Below, piece by piece: positions 1-10,548 of a stretch of 64,000 nt of DNA; position 1 is the first letter of the stretch; each line of letters opens with the position of its first letter. The stretch covers positions 88,123,948 through 88,187,947 of the forward strand of contig CM070873.1 in assembly GCA_036365515.1 (NCBI GenBank). Direction: 5' to 3'. The translations under genes and the position numbers were made by a program. Below the pieces are notes generated by a model. It was not told where the DNA came from. It saw nothing but the letters and a program-made list of their open reading frames with translations, and ran no database searches. The stretch comes from Torymus aiolomorphi (lineage: Eukaryota > Arthropoda > Insecta > Hymenoptera > Torymidae).

Positions 1-711
1 CGTCTAATTTTACCTTCTGCATGTCTACCTGTAAATTATAATGACTTTACTAATTTATTTTAATCAAACGATTACTTATATTAAAAAAATTCTACTGTAG
101 TAATATCTTTACACATTCATGTGATTCTTAATTGGAACAGTAATGAAAACTAAAAAATCTTTGTTTAATTTATAATATGTATGCAATATGTGTACTACAT
201 TTTTCACATATATTACAATGACGGAATTGTAATTTCTTTTAAAAATTGTACGTTTTATAATATTTTAGAATAAATATTTTTTTATTGATGAGTAAGTAAA
301 CCCGAGAAATTATTTTAACAACATTAATAATTTCTCCATCTCTTATCTTGAAATCTGAATGGTCTTAAATTAGTAAGTTAATAATAAAAAGTAAAAAAAA
401 GGAATGGATATAAGCAACAGAGAAATATTACCTTCTGTGTTAACGAATCTCCAAATTTCATCTGCTTAAGAAGCTTTTTCTCCTTATCGCTGAATCTTGT
501 GTCCTGTGTAGCGGTGGTCCCCTAGAAGTACATGAGTAAAAATCCTTTACGAGAAAATAGTACTACAAACTATGAGCATGCTCCGAATAAACAAAGAAAT
601 AAAGACTAGCTTTTGTCTCTAGAAGGTCATTGTTTAGTAGCAATGCAGATTGATTAAAAGCAGGGATTAATTGAAGTCAGAAAGGAAGCGGACTCTTACC
701 GTGTACATCAT
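1..711 (-). CDS. SRRM1: SRRM1/SRm160-like PWI splicing co-activator, N-terminal exons (partial)
   Basis: Three coding exons can be read on the minus strand. Exon 1 is 711-700 (MMYT, preceded by 5'UTR, donor GTAAGAG). Exon 2 is 521-432 (30 codons, acceptor TTCTAG, donor GTAATA). Exon 3 starts at 28 after a TTTACAG acceptor and leaves the window at 1. All junctions are phase 0. The joined product is 43 residues, including QDTRFSDKEKKLLKQMKFGD and then VDMQKVKLD. This matches the region just before and into the PWI domain of SRRM1 (human QDNRFSNKQKKLLKQLKF... VDMSKVNLE). Known role of the family: a nuclear SR-related protein that bridges exon-enhancer complexes and the spliceosome; the PWI domain binds nucleic acid. 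The RS-rich remainder is outside the window. The start is chosen because the first ATG lies four codons before the donor; a second ATG follows directly, so either could be used. Confidence 0.82.
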
Positions 712-789
712 CTTGATGGCTTAGATGTGCGTTACGCTTCTAGAAGAAATTCAGCATCGGTGACTGATCTTAATCTTCATACGTGCACT

Positions 790-826
790 CGCCTCCCACG
801 ACGACCCGGCGAGTGGTTATATATAC
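790..826 (-). promoter_or_regulatory. Probable core promoter (TATA box) of the SRRM1-like gene
   Basis: On the minus strand, TATATATAA lies at 826-818, about 107 bases upstream of the ATG at 711. A start site near 790 would fit normal TATA spacing and give a 5'UTR of about 80 bases. The surrounding 800-1120 is locally GC-rich with a GGC/GGT-rich stretch at 904-950, as expected of a promoter-proximal region in an AT-rich genome. No transcript evidence is available, so this is inference from position. Confidence 0.4.
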
Positions 827-1594
827 CGGTTGTTCGGCTTCCCCCGAAGAACCAATGAACCTATCCCCGTGCTCGAGTTCGCTGAAAACTGTCGTGTGGC
901 AACGGCGGTGGCGGCGGTGGCGGCGGCGGTGGCGGCGGCAACGGCGTGCAATCGATAAAAGCGTGTGCGTCCGGGTATGCAAATGCGAGGAGGATTTCAC
1001 TCTAGCATCGCGGAGTGATGATCTGATGACTGATGGCGAAGCGCAGTGAACCGGGCTATAGACGTGGCCAGTGCAGCTGCAGCTGGAGTCGCTCCCCGCT
1101 GCCGGGGCGACAAGCGGCAACGTAACGATGCTACTACGTTGCCCTCTTGTCTATCTGCTCGGTGTGCTCTCACTGCTGGCGCGCTCTCACCTACCTAAGT
1201 ATCTGCGACGTGCCTATGGCTGACTAGCCAACGCGCGTCAGAGAGAGAGAGAGAGATCGGAGTAACTGACGCGCGCATCGGCACTTTGGCGGACGGTAGC
1301 GACACGCTGTACCTATATATATTGCAAATTCTCTCAAATACCTCTCTCCCCTATATTCGCTCACTTTCGTCGTCTTTGGTAGCGCCGGGGCATATAGGCT
1401 GCACGACTACAGCGCTGCACGTCGCACAGGGAACGACCGAACGAGGGAACACGGGAACACGGACACTCGCTCGAACGCATGCGTGCACGCGCGGAATAAT
1501 AACACTCCGGATTCCGGAAGACCATCAACGTCTGACCGCTGACGAGTCACGAGGCTTCTCTCGCGCTATTATTAGGGAGAATGTACGTACATAT
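827..1594. other. GC-richer upstream region without a supported gene
   Basis: Contains a GGC-type trinucleotide stretch (904-950), a short (GA)n run near 1240-1256, and many CG dinucleotides. Short open frames exist on both strands but are low-complexity (Arg/His runs from the trinucleotide repeat) and resemble no family. Probably the upstream regulatory region of the divergent edge of the SRRM1-like gene. Confidence 0.4.
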
Positions 1595-1957
1595 GCCCTA
1601 ATCACATAACCGCGTACGATCGCGTACGTCTGCGTACAACCGCGTCCGACGTTAAGGAAGAATCTAGTGATTTTCGCTGTTGCCAACAGCGGCAATGTCA
1701 GTGCAATAACTAGTACTTTCGAGGAACAGACCTACGTATACGAAAGTCGGCTACTACACCAACGACAACAGACATAAACAAGCAAGCGTTACTCCAATCT
1801 ACTGCACTTCGTGTGAGTAGGTCTATTCCTCGAAAGTACTAGTTATTGCACTGACATTGCCACTGTTGGCAACAGCGAAAATCACTAGATTCTTCCTTAA
1901 CGTCGGACGCGGTTATACGTAGACGTACGCGATCGTACGCGGTTATGTGATTAGGGC
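1595..1957. mobile_element. Palindromic MITE, ends GCCCTAATCACATAACC
   Basis: Arms of about 135 bp are inverted copies: 1595-1732 pairs with 1817-1957, including GTGATTTTCGCTGTTGCCAA and GTACTTTCGAGGAACAGACC as matching blocks. The loop is about 85 bases. No coding capacity. It abuts a second palindrome at 1961. Confidence 0.8.
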
Positions 1958-1960
1958 AAT

Positions 1961-2097
1961 AAGCGCTGCGCTACGCTGCGCTGCGCTACGCTGTCGCATT
2001 GATCTTGTAGACCTCATCGCTGATTGGCTAATATTTAAATGTTAGCCAATCAGCGACGAGGTCTACGAGATCAATGCGACAGCGTAGCGCAGCGCTT
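1961..2097. mobile_element. Small palindromic MITE abutting the previous one
   Basis: Near-perfect hairpin: AAGCGCTGCGCTACGCT at the left end pairs with AGCGTAGCGCAGCGCTT at the right. The inner block GATTGGCTAA/TTAGCCAATC surrounds an ATATTTAAAT centre at about 2030-2040. The flanks GAGAATGTAC (1578-1587) and GTACATTCTC (2100-2109) are also inverted copies, so both palindromes appear enclosed in a larger one. Confidence 0.75.
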
Positions 2098-2109
2098 ATG
2101 TACATTCTC

Positions 2110-2418
2110 CTTTATAATAGATAAGTAAAAATTTACTGACTGAATCAAATACCCCCTACAAGGCTACAACTACGGCAAAGATTTTTGTTCAGCGGGCTAA
2201 TATACTTTTGGCTCCATTTTATAGTCGATACGTATTAAATCTATATTCAACAGCCAAGATTTTAGCGGCAACCTATCGACTGACGACTCTCTTAACTTAG
2301 CCATTTTCTTACACGACTACAAGAGACGACGGTTGACGGGACACGGGGACATGGCAGCCTAAGTTGCTTACCTAGCATAACCTTCATCCCGAATCCCGGT
2401 AAAGCAAAGCCATTCGCT
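2110..2418. other. Unassigned intergenic sequence
   Basis: No open frame, repeat or RNA gene recognised. Confidence 0.3.
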
Positions 2419-2505
2419 TTGTTAAGCCACAAGTAGCGCCCCTGGTGGTCTTTTTTCTAAGCATCCTATTGGTGGTAAACAAACAGACGTCATGACGTCA
2501 ATTTA
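2415..2505 (+). repeat. Solo terminal repeat of the THAP-type element
   Basis: TTGTTAAGCCACAAGTAGCG followed by CCCCTGGTGGTC and TATTGGTGGTAAACAAACAG matches the left end of the element at 26445 and, inverted, its right end near 27805. Only one end is present here, so this is a fragment or a very short deletion derivative. It ends in a GACGTCATGACGTCAA palindrome. Confidence 0.7.
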
Positions 2506-2509
2506 TGAA

Positions 2510-3797
2510 CTGCGTTCGCGTGAAAGAGTAACAGAATATTTAGGATCGATTTACAATGATAATTTCAAATTTAAAAGATTGATTTCAAAATAAATATTAA
2601 ATAAATCAACCAATTAAATAGCAAACGTATTGAAACATATTCTAATAAAATAAAAACCTGTTGGAGATTTTAACAATAAAATCATTAATTTGTTTCAGAT
2701 AAATTATATCAACCGTTCCGTAAATAAATAATAAATAAATAATAAACGAATTACGATAACGTGAATAGAAATAAATGACTGACGATAAATACGAATACCG
2801 TACGTAATTAAATAATGGACAGGTGATCAACAATTTGATAATTAATAGCTTGCGATTCAAATTAACTAATAACAATTAATTTAGGCATTAATAATAATTA
2901 GGAGTCTATTAATATTAAGATTAAATAAATTATAACAGGATAAAACTCGCTCAGGGAAACGCTCATTCCTTTTCTAAATTTATAATTCCTAGAGTTATTT
3001 GCTCCATATAATTTCTAGAGTTGTTTGCTCCGTATAATTCCTGAAGTTGTTTACTCCGCATTATTCCTGGAAATATTTACTCCATATTTTCCAAGAGTTG
3101 TTTGTCTCCCCCCCCCCCCCCTCTTCCTGTTTCCCTTCTATTTTTAGAGTCACGAGGTCAACGAGGCGACCATTGCAGAAGTGCCTTTCTGCTCCCAGAC
3201 CCCGACTCGGGTCGTAATATGCTTTTGGGCACTAGCGCCATCTTTATCAATTCATAAAATATATGTGAATTGTGAATAATTCTCACGTTTGAAATTATAT
3301 TTTGCATTTCATAAAATTTCATAAAAATTAAAGAAAAAATTATGTTTAAATCGTCTAAATCTCTATTTCAAAGATGACCATTTTTAAAATCAAATTTTTT
3401 CACGAAATTTAGTCTCAAATAACATTTTTAAAATTACTTGAAAATAACAAACAAAACATCTTTTCACCAATAACTAGAAACTGATTACTATAGATATATT
3501 TCTTCATAACGTTCAATAAGTTACGTGAAATGTGTAACAAAACTATCTGTTTTTTCCTAGAAGTATGTTCTATTTCTCTCCTTTTGTATTGTTGCATGTA
3601 AGGCCCGTTACACGAAAAAATGACAGATATAAAAATTAACATAGCTTAGTATATCTATATATACGAGGATCAACGAAGAATTAGGGCCTTCGCACGCTAA
3701 AAGAATAGCGATATGAAAATAAGAAATAGTATTGAATTTATATACCCGTTACACGCAAAGAGGAACAGTGACAGATATAAAAATTAACATGGCTTAG

Positions 3798-3875
<78 letters not shown>

Positions 3876-3883
3876 CACACACA

Positions 3884-3920
<37 letters not shown>

Positions 3921-4147
3921 AACAGCGAGGAATAAGCGCTGTTACTCATATATATAGATATACCAACCCATGTTATTTCTGTATCTGTTCGCTATGAAAC
4001 AAAAGAATTATGGTTAAAAAATATTTTAAAAGTAAAAAAAAATTTCAACAATCGAAAAAAATACAGTTTGATCCTAAAATCGGCATATTTTATGATTTCT
4101 CAAAAAAAAGAAAAAAAACTACTACAAAGCTCTCTTTTACGCAAGAA
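2510..4147. other. AT-rich gene-free stretch with simple repeats
   Basis: Contains a tandem array of about 31-32 bp units at 2975-3105 (core GAGTTGTTTGCTCC), a C-homopolymer at 3108-3121, a duplicated segment around TGACAGATATAAAAATTAAC (3621 and 3771), and an (AC)n microsatellite. No convincing gene. Confidence 0.55.
3803..3916. repeat. (AC)n microsatellite with CG interruptions
   Basis: Runs of AC for about 114 bases, interrupted by GCAC at 3869 and by GCGC near 3886. Confidence 0.95.
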
Positions 4148-4155
4148 TAGTGCGG

Positions 4156-4227
4156 GAGCTCGGTACCTTCCCGTGTGCACTTATATGTCCAAGGATAAAC
4201 CAAGATTTTTCTTAAGGGAGTTCTAGG
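4156..4227 (+). repeat. Inverted copy of 22437-22517 (outer bracket of the repeat nest)
   Basis: GGTACCTTCCCGTGTG, then ATATGTCCAAGGATAAAC and TTTTTCTTAAG, recurs inverted at 22437-22517. The two copies face each other across 18 kb of nested elements. They could be the ends of one old transposon or two independent copies of a dispersed repeat. Confidence 0.6.
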
Positions 4228-5055
4228 GCAAATATAAATAACGCTAAGAAAATCATGAATTAATATTTGTGTAAGAAAAACCTGTATAAAATTTCAAGAT
4301 TCTGGGCTGCCTAGTAGTCGATAAATATATGTTTTTATGTTTTGCTATTTAACATAGGCTCCTATGGGAAATCGTAATTTCGTTGTATACATTTGCATAT
4401 AAGAAAGAAATTAATGCTAAGACATTTTTGAAAATTTATATAATAGAAAGACAAATATCCTTAGCAAAAATTAAAAAATGTAGATAAATGTAGGTAAATG
4501 TAAAAAAATGTAAAATATGTCCGAAATCCAGCATTAAACTACATTTTGTTACACTTTCTTACAGTTTTTTACATTTTTCTACACTTACTAAACAATTTGT
4601 TACACTTTCGATTTTTACTAGGGATTTTATGAAGATTTATTTTCTTGCAAAAGTATCATTCGATGCCTCTAATTTACGAAAAAAAAGTCTAAAAGCGGAA
4701 AACATATATTTAACCTCAAAATATGAGTTAAATAACTTCTCAATGCAACTTTATTTCGATATTTAAGATTATTAGAATAAATATAATTGTTTAAAATGAA
4801 TATGTTAATGGTATTTGGTGTAAGTTTATTTATACAATATCTGTAATAAAGTGATTCAGCAAGAAATGAAAGGTGCACTTGTTTAGACTAGGGAAGTACG
4901 TCCCGTATGGAAAAAAAGAAATGTATGTAAACCGTATAAAACCGTACAAAACTGTATAAAAACGTACAAGACCGGATCTAAACATTGGTTTTTGGACAAT
5001 TTTATACGTTTTAATACGTTTTGAAACGTTTTAATACGGTTTCATACAGTTTCTA

Positions 5056-8000
5056 CACTGAAAAAAAAGATTTGTTGTTTCAACTAAATATTTAGTAAAA
5101 TATTTAGTAAAGTTATCTTTAGTTAAATCAACTAAATATTTCTCTGAAACAACTACATAAAGAGTAAAATCAACTAAATTATTTAGTTAAAATAATAATT
5201 AGTAAATTTAATTAAACATTTAGTTACTTCAAATATGGTATGGTTGATTCAATTAAAAGGTTTCATTGAAAGAACTAAATTGGTTTTCTTGAAACAAGAA
5301 AATAACTTCAAAAAATGTTTATTGTTTTTAGCAAAATCAATTGGTAGAGTTAACGAAATATTTACTTAAATCAAATAACTGAAATATTGATGAACCCAAT
5401 CTCTAAAAACAAATAAATGTTTGTTTGAAACAACTACATATTTGGTTGATTTAAACAATTAAAAACAAGGAAATATCTCCGACGCATTAACTAAACCATT
5501 CATTCCTTTAACAAATATTTTGTTAACTCAACTATTTATTTAGTAACTTCGACAGCATGATTTTGTTCAACTAGCTAAAGGATTTATTAAAGAATCGAAT
5601 CCTAATTTACAAAATCTTTACTTGTTACTACTAACTATTTCATAGATTCAAATAAATAAATTAGTTGAAGTGCCAATATCTGTATATCCAAATATGTTGT
5701 CATTCTTACTAAATACTTACTTGTTTTGAAGAAACCTTTTATTTAACCGACAAGATATTTAGTAACTGCAACTAACAGGTTTTGCAATATGAACAAAAGT
5801 GATTCGATAATTTTCTTCTCTCGTCAATCAAACGTTTCCTTGATTTGACTAAATATTTCTTAGAAGATACTAAATATTAATTAGATTTAACTAAATGTTT
5901 AGTTAAATAAGCACTATGACAATAAAAAAGTATGTAGTTAATTTGACTACATATTTCTTGGTTTCAAATAAATATTTTGTTAAAAGGACAAACTGCGTAC
6001 TTCAATCTACAAAACTATTTCCTTACCCCAACCAAAATTTAGTTAAAAACTTTCTCTTACTCTTATTAAGTTACAATTAGTTGACTTGAATAAATGTTTG
6101 TTCGGTCTGACTAAAAAATTAGTTAAAATGCCAGTGTCTTTGTATCCAAATACGTTGTCATTCTTACTAAATACTTAGTTGTTTTAAACAAACATTTTAT
6201 TAAACCGACAAGATATTTAGTAACTGCAACTAACAGGTTTTGCAATCTGAACAAAAATGATTCGTCAATTTTCTTCCCTCGTCTATCAAACATTTCCTTG
6301 ATTTGACTAAATATTTCTTAGATGACAATAAATATTAATTAGATTTAACTAAATGTTTAGTTAAACAAGCACTATGAAAATATAAAAGAATGTAGTTAAT
6401 TTGACTACATATTTCTTGGTTTCAAATAAATCTTTTGTTAAAAGGAGTAATTGCGTGCTTCTATCTACAAAACTATTTCCTTACCCCAACAAAATATTGG
6501 TTAAAAAATTTCTCTCCCGATTTCTAAGTTACAATTAGTCAACTTCAATAAATGTTTGTTAGTTCTGACTAATAAATTAGTTGAAATGCCAATATCTTTG
6601 TATCCAAATAAGTTGTCATTCTTACTAAATGTTTACTTGTTTTAAACAAACATTTTATTAAGCCGACAAGATATTTAGCAACTGTAACTAACAGGTTTTG
6701 CGATCTGAACGAAAATGATTCGCGATTTTCTTCTCTCGTCAATCAAACGTTTCCTTGATTTGACTAAATATTTCTTAGATTACAATAAATAACTATTAAA
6801 TTTAACTAAATGTTTAGTTAAAACAGCACTGTGATAATAAAAAAGTATGTAGTTAATTTGACTACATATTTCTTTGTTTCAAATAAATCTTTGTTAAAAG
6901 GAGTAACTGCGTACTTCTATCTACAAAACTATTTCCTCACACCAACAAAATATTGGTTAAAAAATTTGTCTCGCGATTACTAAGTTACAATTAGTCAACT
7001 TAAATAAATGTTTGTTAGGTCTGACTAATAAATTATTTGAAATGCCAATGTCTTTGTATCCAAATATTTTGTCATTCTTACTAAATGTTTACTTGTTTTA
7101 AACAAACATTTTATTAAGCCGACAAGATATTTAGTAACTGTAACTAACAGGTTTTACAATCTAAAATGTTGATGCCGGTAAGGTAGAGATCGTGTCGGTA
7201 CTTCACACGGCCTTTTTTATTAAAGTTTACTAAATAAATAAATCGTTAGTTACAAATGATGAGTTACACACATATTATTTAGTTTATAAATCATTAATTA
7301 AAATGTAATTAAGAATGTATATTAATTATAAGAATATAATTAATTATTAGATTGATGTGCGCGATATTTTACATTTACATGCAACTCTATACTTAGTTAA
7401 AATTGAAATTTTGTAGGGTACAAGCGTTGCGTAGCGTAGCGGTTAGAGCGTTAGCCTTGTAATCTGAGGGTCCCGAGTTCGATCCCACCTTAGGTCAAAA
7501 ATTTTTTCTGCGTTTTTTTCTGTTAGATAATATGTAAATGCGAAACTGCGAGCGATAATTAATATAAATTAATGCGAGAATATGTAATAATAATTTGATT
7601 TAATATTAATAAAATTACTATATAATAACTATGCAGAATCCATATTAAGTTACAGGAGTTCAGGAAAAATCACCAACTTCAATGCGGATGGTTGTACGAA
7701 AAGGCTACAAGGAAGAAAAAACTTTTATTTCAAAATTATTAAAAAAAAAATTTTTATAATTTTTTTGAAATAATTAGCAAAATATTTTGTAAAATTGACT
7801 AAACAGTTAGTTGATTCAACAAATCATTTATTCATATTTATTAAATATTTCGTTAATCTAATGCAGCGGTTAGTTAGTATCATAAAATATTTCACTGTTT
7901 TAATTAAATGTTTAGTAATTACAAACAAGTATTTAGTCAACATAATTGAATAATTTATCAAACAAGATAAATTGTTAGTTAATACAATGAATCGTTTAGT

Positions 8001-8685
8001 CAGTTTCACAAAATTATTTATTGCTCCAGGTAAATACTTAGTAATTTCAGTAAAATGTTTTGTCAAATTGATTAAGTATTTCATTGATCTTAATAATCTG
8101 TTAGTTCATCCAATGAATCGTTTAGTCAATTTCATAAAATATTTTGTTGCTCCAGATAAATATTTTGTAATTTCAGGAAAATCTTTAGTCAAATTGATTA
8201 AGTATTTCATTGTTCTTAATAACCCGTTAGTTCATGCAATGAATTGTTTAGTCAATTTCATAAATTATTTTGTTGCTCCAGATAAATGTTTTGTAATTTG
8301 AATAAAATATTTTATCAAATTGATTAAGTATTTCGTTGTTCTTAATAACTAATTAGTTTGTGCAATGAATCGTTTAGTCAATTTTATAAACTATTTTGTT
8401 GCTTTAATTAAATATTTAGTCATTTCAATACAATATTTTATAGAATTCATTTAATATTTTATCAATCTAAATAACCTGTTAGTTGATACAATGAATCGTG
8501 TAGTTAACTTCATAAAATATTTCTTTATTTTTAGTAAATATTTAGTTCATGTAACTAAATATTTTGTTATTTTAAATAACTAAATTAGCTGATTCAATAT
8601 AATATTTAGTTGGCAGGCTTTAATGAAATCATTTAGTTGTTTCAACTAAATATTTACTTGAAACTACTAATCTTTTTTTTCAGTG
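5056..8685. mobile_element. CACTG-ended element Y1 (non-coding, 3.6 kb) inside X1
   Basis: Ends are CACTGAAAAAAAAGATT and AATCTTTTTTTTCAGTG, flanked by TA on each side (5054-5055 and 8686-8687). The interior is almost wholly built from AACTAAATATTTAGTT-type palindromic motifs. Four tandem units of about 455 bp run from about 5640 to 7165, and about five units of 127 bp run from 7850 to 8580. A tRNA-like segment sits at 7429-7495. Open frames around 7824-8301 are by-products of the 127-bp units. CACTG ends with a 2-bp duplication suggest the CACTA/EnSpm-like (CMC) group; no transposase is present. Confidence 0.85.
7429..7495 (+). repeat. tRNA-Thr(TGT)-like segment in Y1
   Basis: A-box-like TAGCGTAGCGG, an anticodon-arm-like CCTTGTAATC, and B-box-like GAGTTCGATCC occur in the right order and spacing for a tRNA. 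The acceptor ends do not pair convincingly and there is no discriminator, so it is read as a tRNA-derived or pol III promoter-like segment. An inverted relative is at 10475-10548. The motif GCCGGTAAGGTAGAGATC lies 250 bases upstream (7175). Confidence 0.6.
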
Positions 8686-9004
8686 TAACATTTTAATACA
8701 GTTTTTTACGATTTGCAACGATTTTATACAATTTCATACGGTTTTCTACGTTTTATAGAATTTATAAACAAAAAACATAATTTATTTATTTATTTTTCTA
8801 TTTAGTTTTTTTTTTTGTATGAAAATGTATTAAACTGTATAATAATGTATAAAACCGTATAAAAATGTAATAAATTTGAAAAAATCTACGGAAATATACA
8901 GAAATATGCATTTTTATATGGTTTCCTACATTTTATTGCATTAACACCTTTTTACAAACTTCATGGAAGAATTTCTGAATTGTAAGAAAATGTCTGAATA
9001 ACTG

Positions 9005-9280
9005 CACTGAAAAAAATTTGGCACAGCAGCTGCGCTACTTATAGTACTGGAGTGCTTCCTCTGTTTGGCACGGGAGAGCTCCCAATTTCGGCATGGGTTA
9101 ACCTAACCTTACCACTGGTGTCGCGCGTACACCGAAGGGGGCATAATCGGTGCGGCGCTGGGATGGGAGAGCTCCGCTACGGGCCAAGAGCCATGCCAAG
9201 TCATGAGATCGTACAGCTCCGCCTTCTGGCATAGAGGTTATACCGTCAAGGGCAGCTCCTGTGCCAAATTTTTTTCAGTG
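9005..9280. mobile_element. CACTG-ended MITE (Z), 276 bp
   Basis: TIRs are CACTGAAAAAAATTTGGCAC and its complement at the right end, flanked by TG (9003-9004 and 9281-9282). The GC-rich interior contains several GGCACGGGAGAGCTC / GGGAGAGCTCCG repeats, unlike Y1. The 60-codon frame inside resembles nothing known. Confidence 0.85.
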
Positions 9281-10474
9281 TGTATAAAAATGTATAAAAC
9301 CGTATAAAATATGTCCAAAAACCAATATATAAAGGTTTATTTTTACACGTTTTTATACGTTTTCCTACGGTTTCATACATTTCCCACATAAAACGAAATA
9401 TTTCTGAAAGGTTTCGGAAATGTTTCGTAGAAAGGATGAAAACATTTTAAAAATATTTCCCAAAAAGGTTTCTGAAATAAGTTATGTCCGCGATAGAAGC
9501 CATCAAAAAGGTTTCATGATATATTTCAGAAAGGTTTTATAAAATTATTTTAAGAAATGTTTTTGAAACATTTCTGCAACATTTTGAAACTATTTGAACT
9601 ATCTCTTAAAATGTTTCAAAAACATTTTAGAAACCTTTCTAAAAATATTTTTCTAAATATTTCTGAAATATTTCCAGAAAGGTTTCTGAAATAATTTATG
9701 TCCGCGATAGAAGCCATCAAAAAGGTTTCATGATATATTTCAGAAAGGTTTTATAAAATTATTTTAAGAAATGTTTTTGAAACATTTCTGCAACATTTTG
9801 AAACTATTTGAACTATCTCTTAAAATGTTTCAAAAACATTTTAGAAACCTTTCTAAAAATATTTTTTTAAATATTTCTGAAATATTTCCAGAAAGGTTTC
9901 TGAAATTATTTATGTCCGCGATAGAAGCCATCAAAAAGGTTTTATGATAGATTTCAGAAAGGTTTTTTTAAATTATTTTAAGAAATATTTTTGAAACATT
10001 TCTGCAACTTTTTGAAAGTTATTTGAACTATCTCTTAGAATGTTTCTAGAAACCTTTCTAAAAATATTTTGTGAAAGATTTTGGAAAGGTTTCCTGAAAA
10101 GTTCTGTGAAATATTTTTGAAAGGATACAACAATGTTTTACGGAAGTTTCTAAGAGGCCTCAAAACCATCAAGTAAGATTTTTGAAACATTTTAAAAAGA
10201 TTTCAAAATATTTTTCAAAAGTTATCGGAATTAGAAATTTTTTAATAATATTTTATAACAATTTTTTTTTAACAATTTTGAAAACCAGTTTTTTCCTTGT
10301 AGTTGATGATCCTTCCTGAACTCCTGCAACTTAATATATCTGAATAGTTATTATATCAGTTATGTTTTTTAATATTAAATTATTGTATATTTGCATTAAT
10401 TTATAATATTATCGTTCGCAATTTCGCATTTACAAATTATGTTACAGAAGAACCGCAGAAAACAATTTTGACCT

Positions 10475-10548
10475 AAGGTGGGATCGAACTCGAGTCCCTC
10501 GGATTACAAGGCTGATGCCCTAACCACTACGCTACGCAACGCTTCTAC
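10475..10548 (-). repeat. tRNA-Thr-like segment inside W
   Basis: Minus strand reads TAGCGTAGTGG (A-box), CCTTGTAATCC (anticodon region) and GAGTTCGATCCC (B-box). It is an inverted relative of 7429-7495. The motif ACCTTACCGGCACC (complement GGTGCCGGTAAGGT) follows at 10710-10723, as it does next to the Y1 copy. Confidence 0.6.

Noticed and set aside
1286..1609. 107-codon frame upstream of the first MITE
   Set aside because: No recognisable domain. Its end runs into the inverted-repeat element at 1595.
7429..7495. Functional tRNA gene
   Set aside because: A- and B-boxes are present, but no seven-base-pair acceptor stem or 3' terminator is convincing, and copies lie inside transposons. The same applies to 10475, 17608, 45037, 45990 and 52153.
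7824..8301. Open frames of 86-109 codons on both strands in Y1
   Set aside because: They arise from the 127-bp AT-rich tandem units, which happen to lack stops. No family resemblance, and they overlap on opposite strands.
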